Source: DATKDU01 sp035649415 (GTDB lineage: Bacteria > Planctomycetota > Planctomycetia > Pirellulales > Pirellulaceae). Taken from it: DNA of 6,839 bases. Both the position numbers and the translations under genes were made by a program. The notes beneath the pieces were generated by a model that saw only the letters and a list, made by a program, of their open reading frames with translations, ran no database searches and was not told the DNA's origin. Below are positions 1 to 5,089 of this stretch, piece after piece. Numbering within the stretch: the stretch's first letter is position 1; every line of letters begins with the position of its first letter. Location: contig DASRJP010000381.1 in assembly GCA_035649415.1 (NCBI GenBank), positions 1 to 6,839 on the forward strand, given 5' to 3'.

Positions 1-1577
1 TTCTCGCGCGTGAGCTCGTAGACCCCATCGTCAAGATAGTCGTACCAGAAAGCTTCCAGAACCGCGCGTTTGTCATGGGCTTGTGCGTGGGCCTCGACCT
101 GTCGCCCGGCGGCCGCCATCGCCGCCAGATAGGTGTGCAAAAGCCCGGAGCGATCCTCGTCGCTGGTCGCCTTGGCGTGTGCCGCCAGGTACAGGCCGGC
201 AGCGGCCTCGAAGTCCTCATCGAAGTCCTTCACGTCTGCCGCTGCTTCCAAGCATTCGCGGGTGTCGGGAGCTTCCTTGGCCAGCCAGTCGGCGATGGTC
301 CGCGCGCCCAACTCGTCGTCTGCGTCACACAGCCGCTTGACGAGCTGCTGTGCATGTTTTTCGGAGTCCGGTACGGCGCGAAGGTGCTCGACCAACTCCT
401 GCTTGCGATCGTCGGACAGCAGTTTGGCCAAACCGTCCAGCGCATCCGGTTCGGTGGGGCTCATCGCCAGCACTTGTCGCCAGATTCGCTCGGCGTCCTG
501 AGGGCGCGACAGATGGACCAAGGCGCGAGCCCGTGAACTCAGGACAACGGGAGTGCGACCGATCAGCGTCTCGTACCGCTGGGCCGCCTGTTCTGCTTCT
601 TCCCATCTGTGGAGCTGTTCCAGACAAAAGGTGCGAGTCCGCTCGACGTCGGGGCGGATCTGCGGGCGTTTGACCAGGTCGCACAGTTCCAGGCAGCGGC
701 GGTAATCTCGCAGGTGGTACCACGCGAAAGCCACGCGCATCACGCCGTCGTCGAACAGTCGCTCATCGAGCGCTTTGACGTCGAGTGCATTCAGACGCCG
801 CCGCCCATCCGGAACAAGGTACGGGTTGTCGGCAACATTCTGGGCTTCGTGGGCCAGGTTGTTATAGAATTCCCACGCCTTGGGGTTGCGGTAAGTCAGG
901 CTCATCATGATGGCCACTTCCTCCGCCTCGCTGCGTCCGCTGCCGCTGTCTTCCCAGTCGAACAATCTCCAGTGGTCGGCCGTGCGCGCCAGCCACCAGC
1001 GCATGGGGCGCCAGTCGCCGTTGGGATCCGGAAAATATCCCCATACGACCGCCGTTTGTCCGTTCTCCTTCAGTGCCACATGCACGATATGGAACGGCGA
1101 ACCAGACTGATTGAACGGGTTGTTCCAATACGGCGCCTCCCGCAAGCGGTTGCGATCGGCTGGCGGCAGCTTTATGCAATTGGGTGAGCCCTCGATCTCA
1201 GCCAGCGCCCGCTGCCCGTCGATCAGCTTCAATACTTCGGGCGACTCGGCCTCCATTTTTGCAACGCGGCGCGTCTCGCGAAAAAAACGCTCGATCGATT
1301 GGAACGTCGCGGCATCGACGCCCACTTCCGATTGTCGAAAGCCGCCGGCCACTTCGGTCTGAAACTCCTGGTCGCTCAATTGCGCCAGCGGGGGCGGCGG
1401 ACCGATGCGGGCCTGGCGCTGCTCCTCGATCCTTTGGTAGAGCCACCATAAACCAAGCACAAACGCCGCCATCAGAACCAGGCCGCCGGCGCTCGCCACA
1501 GCGCAGCCGAACATTAGGCAGCCATCGCGGCTGGACCGCTGAGTGTCCGGCAGAGGTGGGGCAGACCATTGCGACAT
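1..1577 (-). CDS. Membrane-anchored TPR-like helical-repeat protein, 3' end beyond window
   Basis: An open frame of 525 codons starts at an ATG (1577-1575) and continues without a stop through base 1, so the C-terminus is missing. An in-frame TAA lies three codons upstream of the ATG, which makes this the only practical start; no Shine-Dalgarno is seen before it. Residues 1-20 are polar, and about 22-47 form one hydrophobic membrane segment (GLVLMAAFVLGLWWLY) followed by charged residues and a proline run (59-63). Residues 65-215 form a Trp-rich globular region (VWGYFPDPNGDW, RWWLARTADHWRLFDWED) that I cannot assign; an NTF2-like fold is only a guess. From about 280 to the edge it is helical and Ala/Leu/Arg-rich, with TPR-like pairs such as YRRCLELCDLV and RWEEAEQAAQRYETLI. 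Probably a single-pass protein with a large helical-repeat scaffold; the function is unknown. It lies 140 bp downstream of the MGMT-like gene on the same strand, so co-transcription is possible but unproven. Confidence 0.85.
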   Translation of the reverse strand, partial: MSQWSAPPLPDTQRSSRDGCLMFGCAVASAGGLVLMAAFVLGLWWLYQRIEEQRQARIGPPPPLAQLSDQEFQTEVAGGFRQSEVGVDAATFQSIERFFRETRRVAKMEAESPEVLKLIDGQRALAEIEGSPNCIKLPPADRNRLREAPYWNNPFNQSGSPFHIVHVALKENGQTAVVWGYFPDPNGDWRPMRWWLARTADHWRLFDWEDSGSGRSEAEEVAIMMSLTYRNPKAWEFYNNLAHEAQNVADNPYLVPDGRRRLNALDVKALDERLFDDGVMRVAFAWYHLRDYRRCLELCDLVKRPQIRPDVERTRTFCLEQLHRWEEAEQAAQRYETLIGRTPVVLSSRARALVHLSRPQDAERIWRQVLAMSPTEPDALDGLAKLLSDDRKQELVEHLRAVPDSEKHAQQLVKRLCDADDELGARTIADWLAKEAPDTRECLEAAADVKDFDEDFEAAAGLYLAAHAKATSDEDRSGLLHTYLAAMAAAGRQVEAHAQAHDKRAVLEAFWYDYLDDGVYELTRE

Positions 1578-1717
1578 CGTTACGACTTACTCGTCAGAAG
1601 AACGGTGGGAAAACACCCGCGGCGTAGCGATCGCTTGCCACATCAAAACATCCTACCGCGTGCGAACGACCGCCGAGCGATTCTCCATCGCCGGCGGCAC
1701 GGTCCTGGCCGGTGCAA

Positions 1718-2191
1718 CTATACGTCGCGGATCAGCCGTTTCTCGAACTCCGCTACCACCCATTTTTTCCCCTTGGCCACGACCCGGTGCCCTTCTCTCC
1801 GCAGGAGTCGCTTGATCGCGGGAATGCCGCCAGGGTATTTCGCGTTGAGTTCGCCCCCCGCCTTGAGCGTTCGCCAGTAGGGAGTGATCTGTTTGGCCCC
1901 CTCGTCTGCGGCCTCTGCGGCAGCATGGGCAGCAATCCAGGCGAAAATGCCGGTCGTGATAGGACAGGCGAAATCCGCGTTGTGTTGGCTGGCTAGAGCG
2001 ATGCGCAACTCGTTGATCGTGACCAATTTTCCTCTGGGAACCTTGCGCATCAGCTCGTCCACTTCGCGGGGCGCAGGAATCACCATCGTGCCTGATCCCC
2101 AGCGCTTGGTCATTTTCCCACTTACCTTGGCGACCTTCGGCAGACCTTTGTCGTCCGCCAGTTTTTCGCGCCACGTTCTGCGCCGTTCCAT
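1718..2191 (-). CDS. MGMT/alkyltransferase-like family protein without catalytic cysteine
   Basis: The 157-residue product resembles the small 'MGMT family protein' group related to the DNA-binding domain of O6-alkylguanine-DNA alkyltransferases. Visible landmarks are VPRGKLVTINELRIAL (51-66), matching the winged-helix entry 'GKVxTYGxIA' of the family; CPITTGIFAWIAAHAA (76-91), at the place of the helix that carries the arginine finger; PYWRTLKAGG (104-113), at the place of PCHRVVxxxG; and PGG (120-122) followed by LLRREGHRV (129-137), matching the C-terminal 'L..EG'. Tyr-Trp replaces the catalytic Cys-His, so alkyl transfer by the usual mechanism is not expected; lesion or DNA binding, as in ATL proteins, is an inference. 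The frame stays open upstream to 2404, but the ATG at 2191 is preferred because GGTGGAG lies 9 nt before it and the family-like sequence begins there (MERRRTWREKLADDKGLPKV). ATG 2215 is the alternative. The N-terminal segment 1-45 is Lys/Arg-rich. Confidence 0.85.
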   Translation of the reverse strand: MERRRTWREKLADDKGLPKVAKVSGKMTKRWGSGTMVIPAPREVDELMRKVPRGKLVTINELRIALASQHNADFACPITTGIFAWIAAHAAAEAADEGAKQITPYWRTLKAGGELNAKYPGGIPAIKRLLRREGHRVVAKGKKWVVAEFEKRLIRDV

Positions 2192-2200
2192 CGTCTGGTA

Positions 2201-2207
2201 CTCCACC
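2201..2207 (-). promoter_or_regulatory. Shine-Dalgarno site of the MGMT-like gene
   Basis: On the minus strand the sequence GGTGGAG ends 9 nt before the ATG at 2191. It decides the start, since the in-frame ATG at 2215 and the longer open frame to 2404 have no comparable site. The match to the anti-SD is good (GGTGGAG against GGAGG). Confidence 0.6.
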
Positions 2208-2411
2208 GCTCGCATTTTGGCGATGCGTCCCACCCGCCTGCTAGCTGGGTGCGGCAAAATGTGCCGGTTAGGGGGATTTTCTCGATTCGGCGAACTTTGC
2301 CGGCCGATAACCGTGGACAGGATTCCGGTCTGCACCAACCCGAGCGGCTGCGGGAGCCGAGCGGCTTCGCTAACGGGGCGGGTTCGTGTGCCGGATTGAG
2401 TCATCGTACAC

Positions 2412-2416
2412 AGGAA
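2412..2416 (+). promoter_or_regulatory. Shine-Dalgarno site of the Cys-rich protein gene
   Basis: AGGAA lies 8 nt before the ATG at 2425. This supports 2425 over the upstream in-frame codon at 2386, and the protein from 2425 begins directly with a signal peptide. Confidence 0.55.
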
Positions 2417-2424
2417 CGGTGCGC

Positions 2425-3060
2425 ATGGACGCCAGGTTCGGACTGATTCTGTCGCTCATCGGGCTGTCGCTGTCGTCCGGCTGCTGCTGCGATTTGTGCG
2501 GGGACGGCTGCGGGCGATCGTGCTGGCCGAAGTGCTGCCGCCCATATGAGGAAAGGATTGCTGCCGAGAGTTCACAGTGCGGCACTTGCTGCCGCGAGGT
2601 TGGCTGCGGCGGCGGCATGAAGCAGTGGCTGCACAACAAGGCGACGCATTGCAAGGGATGCGGCGACGTCTACTGGGACGAATGGATCAGCGATCCGCCG
2701 GACTGTTGCGATCCGTGCGATCAGTGCGGCAGCTTTACCGGAGCTGGCGTTTGCTGCGATCACGGTTGCGGCTCGGGCATCTTCTGCCGGCTGGGCCATG
2801 TGTTTCGCGGGCACCGCTATTGCCCGGGGCCGTGCGGCTGCGACGATTGCGGCGGCATTGGCTGTGACGCGTGCGGCTACGACGGCATGATCGAAGGCGA
2901 AATCATCCCAGGGCAGGGCCACGGGAGCGTCCTGGACGAGAATTGGGATCCGTCTCCGGGGCCACGGCCGACGCCAGGCAAACCGCTGCATAAAGCCGAC
3001 GTGCCGCAAAAGCTGAGAGTCAGCAGCGCCGCGCCGATTGGATCGCGAGCCAGTTGGTAG
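2425..3060 (+). CDS. Exported Cys-rich protein of unknown function, possible lipoprotein
   Basis: The 211-residue product starts with a short N-region (MDAR), a hydrophobic core at 5-16 (FGLILSLIGLSL) and SSGC at 17-20, consistent with export. Cys20 could be a lipobox cysteine, but Ser at -3 instead of Leu is atypical, so a signal-peptidase I substrate is also possible. From Cys20 to Cys150 there are 28 cysteines, many in CxxC pairs: CDLC (22-25), CKGC (76-79), CDQC (98-101), CDDC (139-142), CDAC (147-150), plus a CCC and several CC doublets. A central block, VYWDEWISDPPDCCDPCDQC (82-101), looks like a conserved core; I recall similar 'YW.EW.SDPP.CCDPCD' stretches in planctomycete hypothetical proteins but could not check. 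The tail (154-211) has no Cys and is Pro/Gly-rich. Likely disulfide-rich or metal-binding at the cell envelope; both roles are inference. The gene is the only one on the plus strand here, with start 2425 preferred because of its SD and signal peptide. Confidence 0.85.
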   Translation: MDARFGLILSLIGLSLSSGCCCDLCGDGCGRSCWPKCCRPYEERIAAESSQCGTCCREVGCGGGMKQWLHNKATHCKGCGDVYWDEWISDPPDCCDPCDQCGSFTGAGVCCDHGCGSGIFCRLGHVFRGHRYCPGPCGCDDCGGIGCDACGYDGMIEGEIIPGQGHGSVLDENWDPSPGPRPTPGKPLHKADVPQKLRVSSAAPIGSRASW

Positions 3061-3079
3061 AACGGAATTCATTCCGTTC
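3060..3079. terminator. Inverted repeat across two convergent stops, possible bidirectional terminator
   Basis: GAACGGAAT at 3060-3068 is the exact reverse complement of ATTCCGTTC at 3071-3079, with TC at the centre (3069-3070). The dyad includes the last base of the plus-strand TAG (3058-3060) and all of the minus-strand TGA (3071-3069). In RNA the innermost pairs would open, giving a 7-8 bp stem with a small loop. No T-run follows on either side, so it is not a textbook intrinsic terminator. Its position between convergent genes suggests transcript ends for both. Confidence 0.4.
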
Positions 3080-3845
3080 CTGTATCCAGCAAGCACCACG
3101 CCGTAACCTCGCAGTTGGGTAGCGCCTTTCTCAGGCGCGCGAACTCGCCCTCATCGCAACCTTGGATGCGCAGCACTTTGAGGTTTTTGAGCCGCGCGAG
3201 ATGAGCCAATCCGATCTCGGTGAAGTCGGGATCGGCACTGCCGGGTCTGGCAGGGCCCAAACTCAGGACTTCCAGATCCTCGAGCGTGGAGATCGCGTCC
3301 AGCGTCTCATCGGTCAGTCCTCCGACTCCTTCGATCCACAGACATTTGAGTCGCCGCAGGTGACGCAATTCTTTGAGTCCTTCGTCAGTGATGCGCCCGC
3401 CGTCGTCGACGATTGCCAACCGCTCGAGTTGCGCCAGCTTGGCGGCCGCCTTGAGACGGTCGTCGCTCGCGTCGGCGACGACCAGGTGCTGTAGCCGAGG
3501 CAGATCGGGAAGTCGGGCGATCGCCGCGTCCATTGTCTGAGCCTCCGAGTTGGAGGATGCCGGCCCAGTGTCAACGCGCGCGACCGCGTGAAAGAAGTCG
3601 ATTCCCAGCCGATCGAAAAGAGCTTGCGGGATGGGCGATTTCTTCTGGAAGTCGAGTTTGCCGGCCGACAGTTCATAGTCATAGAAGACGTCGCCGCCGG
3701 CGTTTTTCACGGCGGCCACCGCCTGCCGCTGCAATTCGACTTGACGGACGTACCAGCCCAGCGTGAGGCTGAGGGCCAAGACCGCCAGCAGCAGTGTCCG
3801 CAGCCGGAACTGAAAGAGGCGTCGCAGGAAAGAAGTAGGGCGCAC
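3069..3845 (-). CDS. Membrane-anchored leucine-rich-repeat protein
   Basis: The 258-residue product has a basic N-terminus (RPTSFLRRLFQFRLR), one membrane segment at about 16-34 (TLLLAVLALSLTLGWYV) and then a soluble part beginning RQVELQRQAVAAVKNAGGDV, an arrangement I associate with planctomycete LRR proteins. Four to five irregular LRR units cover about 112-248, with LxxLxxLxI-type cores: LPRLQHLVVADAS, LAQLERLAIVDDG followed by ITDEGLKEL, LRRLKCLWIEGVG followed by LTDETLDAI, LEDLEVLSLG, LKNLKVLRIQG. The 'TDEGLKEL' form points to the cysteine-free bacterial or RI-like class. Likely a protein-interaction module facing outside the membrane; the partner is unknown. No in-frame ATG exists between the upstream TGA and the membrane segment. 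GTG 3845 is chosen because a weak GGTAG lies 8 nt upstream; TTG 3851 would add two residues. The stop is 9 bp past that of the convergent Cys-rich gene. Confidence 0.87.
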   Translation of the reverse strand: MRPTSFLRRLFQFRLRTLLLAVLALSLTLGWYVRQVELQRQAVAAVKNAGGDVFYDYELSAGKLDFQKKSPIPQALFDRLGIDFFHAVARVDTGPASSNSEAQTMDAAIARLPDLPRLQHLVVADASDDRLKAAAKLAQLERLAIVDDGGRITDEGLKELRHLRRLKCLWIEGVGGLTDETLDAISTLEDLEVLSLGPARPGSADPDFTEIGLAHLARLKNLKVLRIQGCDEGEFARLRKALPNCEVTAWCLLDTGTE

Positions 3846-3954
3846 AGGCAAGGCTACCGCACGGGCCTGTGGCCATCATAGCCATCCTGGCAGGCGGGTG
3901 GCTACGGAATCACGACCGCGAGCAGGCCGGCGACCGCAGCAACGCGGGCGGCTT

Positions 3955-3975
3955 CCGGAGGCCGTCAGCCTCCGG
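3955..3975. repeat. Perfect 8-bp inverted repeat downstream of korB
   Basis: CCGGAGGC (3955-3962) and GCCTCCGG (3968-3975) flank a 5-base loop (CGTCA). This GC-only stem is strong, but no T-run follows in either direction. It is the second hairpin met by transcription leaving korB. It may be a transcript-stabilising or terminating structure, or one copy of a dispersed palindromic repeat. Confidence 0.6.
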
Positions 3976-3989
3976 CTACGAAGATTTTC

Positions 3990-4016
3990 ACAGGGCAAGT
4001 TGGAAGCTTGCTCTGT
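3990..4016. repeat. 10-bp stem-loop immediately after the korB stop, possible terminator or dispersed repeat
   Basis: ACAGGGCAAG (3990-3999) pairs with CTTGCTCTGT (4007-4016) around a 7-base loop (TTGGAAG). The single imperfect pair is G3994 with T4012, a GU wobble in plus-strand RNA but an A-C mismatch in the korB-sense RNA. The stem starts 4 bp after the korB stop. The korB-sense RNA then reads GAAAAUC rather than a U-run, so canonical intrinsic termination is not supported. Confidence 0.55.
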
Positions 4017-4019
4017 AAA

Positions 4020-5036
4020 TCAGGCGACCGTCCAGGTGTCGCCTGAGCTGAAGAGGGCGTTCAGGTCCCCTTCCCCCTTCTTGGCCTTGGCCGCTTCCAC
4101 TTGCTTGTTCAGCTCGACGTCGTACTTGGGCGCATCGACGTCGCGGAAGACGCCGATCGGCGTGGGCATGGCGGGGTACTGCATCCGCGAGAGGAGATAG
4201 GCTAGCGTGGCCGTGGGGGCCTTCTCGTCGTGGAACAGCAGGTCGTCTTCCTTGATCCCCTTCCCCAGCTCCACGATCTCCGGCTCAGTGCCGTTCAGCC
4301 GAATGCCCTTATCCTTGTTCTTGCCGAAGATCATCGGCTTGCCGTGCTCGAGCTCGACGACTGAATCGAACATCGTCTCCTTCTTGCTGGCGTACTCCCA
4401 AGCTCCGTCGTTGAACACATTGCAGTTCTGGAAGATTTCCACAAATGCCGTGCCTTTGTGGGCAGCCGCCCGCTTGAGCACTTCGCCCAGGTGCTTGGTG
4501 CGCACGTCGATGCTACGGGCCACAAACGTCGCTTCCGCGCCGATGGCGATCGACAGCGGATTTAGCGGATTGTCGATCACGCCCATGGTGGCAGTCTTGT
4601 TGACCTGCCCCAGCGGCGTCGTCGGCGAATACTGCCCCTTGGTCAAGCCGTAGATGCGGTTATTGAACAGCAGGATCTTCAGATCGACGTTGCGGCGAAT
4701 GCAGTGCAAGAGGTGATTGCCGCCGATCGACAGGCCGTCGCCGTCGCCGGTCACAACCCAGACTTGCAGGTCGGGCCGCGCGGCCTTCAGACCCGTAGCG
4801 ATGGCCGGCGCCCGGCCGTGAATGCTGTGCATCCCGTAGGTGTTCATGTAGTACGGGAAGCGACTGGAGCACCCGATGCCGCTGACGAAGACGATCTTCT
4901 CGCGTAGCGTCCCGAGTTGTGGCAGGACCTTCTTCATCGTGGCGAGAATGGCGTAGTCGCCGCAGCCGGGGCACCAGCGGACGTCCTGGTCGCTGGCAAA
5001 ATCGGCGGGGGTCAGGGTGGGGGCTTCGGTGGGCAT
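4020..5036 (-). CDS. korB: 2-oxoacid (2-oxoglutarate):ferredoxin oxidoreductase, beta subunit
   Basis: This 338-residue protein is the thiamine-diphosphate and iron-sulfur subunit of a two-subunit 2-oxoacid:ferredoxin oxidoreductase, a cytoplasmic enzyme that converts a 2-oxoacid plus CoA to acyl-CoA, CO2 and reduced ferredoxin. The cluster ligands known for this class are all present: WCPGCG (Cys22, Cys25), GIGCSSR (Cys56) and FQNCNVFND (Cys205). The TPP motif runs from GDG (97-99) to NN (125-126), with the GLTKGQYSPTT stretch (130-140) after it. Other family blocks are GRAPAIATGLKAARPDL and DVRTKHLGEVLKRAAAHKGT. The length fits full-length family members. There is no extra ferredoxin domain, so one cluster is expected. 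2-oxoglutarate is the likeliest substrate by similarity to KorB, but pyruvate or other 2-oxoacids cannot be excluded. It lies 53 bp downstream of korA and should be co-transcribed. No Shine-Dalgarno is seen before ATG 5036, and the preceding bases are a heptad repeat. Confidence 0.96.
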   Translation of the reverse strand: MPTEAPTLTPADFASDQDVRWCPGCGDYAILATMKKVLPQLGTLREKIVFVSGIGCSSRFPYYMNTYGMHSIHGRAPAIATGLKAARPDLQVWVVTGDGDGLSIGGNHLLHCIRRNVDLKILLFNNRIYGLTKGQYSPTTPLGQVNKTATMGVIDNPLNPLSIAIGAEATFVARSIDVRTKHLGEVLKRAAAHKGTAFVEIFQNCNVFNDGAWEYASKKETMFDSVVELEHGKPMIFGKNKDKGIRLNGTEPEIVELGKGIKEDDLLFHDEKAPTATLAYLLSRMQYPAMPTPIGVFRDVDAPKYDVELNKQVEAAKAKKGEGDLNALFSSGDTWTVA

Positions 5037-5045
5037 GTTATTGTG

Positions 5046-5073
5046 GATTTCAGATCACGGATTTCAGATTTCG
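5046..5073. repeat. Heptad tandem repeat in the korA-korB gap
   Basis: Four 7-base units follow head to tail on the plus strand: GATTTCA (5046), GATCACG (5053, degenerate), GATTTCA (5060), GATTTCG (5067); a fifth, GTTTTGG (5074), is barely recognisable. The same pattern can be read as an 11-bp direct repeat, GGATTTCAGAT, at 5045-5055 and 5059-5069. In the korB sense the unit is TGAAATC. It lies fully inside the 53-bp gap and makes it AT-richer than its surroundings. I recall similar TCAGATTT-type stretches between genes of other environmental bacteria, but could not check. Confidence 0.65.
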
Positions 5074-5089
5074 GTTTTGGCACGCGCGA

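Larger units (their letters stand above)
2192..2424. other. Divergent intergenic region between MGMT-like and Cys-rich genes
   Basis: This 233-bp stretch separates two divergent starts and must hold promoters for both unless transcription enters from elsewhere. I find no convincing -35/-10 pair on either strand. It contains a short imperfect dyad, CGGCA-AAATG-TGCCG (2252-2266), directly followed on the plus strand by a G-run with an A/T stretch (GTTAGGGGGATTTTC, 2267-2281), which stands out against the GC-rich surroundings and may be an operator or promoter element; that is a guess. A minus-strand reading frame is open across most of the region (to 2404) but looks non-coding: it lacks an SD and resembles no protein I recognise. 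Confidence 0.4.
3852..4019. other. Intergenic region after korB with two hairpins
   Basis: This stretch separates the korB stop from the LRR gene on the same strand. It contains the two inverted repeats listed separately near the korB end and otherwise no protein-coding signal that I would support. Any promoter of the LRR gene should lie between about 3850 and 3950; no clear sigma-70 motif is visible there. Confidence 0.5.

Noticed and set aside
609..1187. 192-codon plus-strand frame near the left end
   Set aside because: It lies opposite the 525-codon membrane/TPR gene, whose membrane segment and repeats are coherent; the plus frame shows low-complexity composition and no domain.
1626..1635. 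Palindrome AGCGATCGCT as an operator for the left-edge gene
   Set aside because: A single 10-bp GC-rich palindrome is expected by chance in such DNA, and no promoter elements accompany it.
1718..2191. Functional O6-methylguanine-DNA methyltransferase (ogt)
   Set aside because: The PCHR catalytic motif is absent (PYWR instead), and the protein lacks the N-terminal Ogt domain.
1884..2399. 171-codon plus-strand frame
   Set aside because: It is antisense to the MGMT-like gene over most of its length and has no recognisable motif.
2192..2404. N-terminal extension of the MGMT-like protein up to 2404
   Set aside because: The added 71 residues have no family similarity I can see, pass through the likely divergent promoter region and have no ribosome-binding site; ATG 2191 has one.
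2572..3099. 175-codon minus-strand Ala-rich frame opposite the Cys-rich gene
   Set aside because: Its Ala/Val-rich composition is what results from reading Cys/Gly codons in reverse; it also runs across the convergent stops into the LRR gene.
5045..5069. CRISPR-like direct repeats
   Set aside because: The repeats are 7-11 bp with no spacers of regular length; this is a short tandem array.
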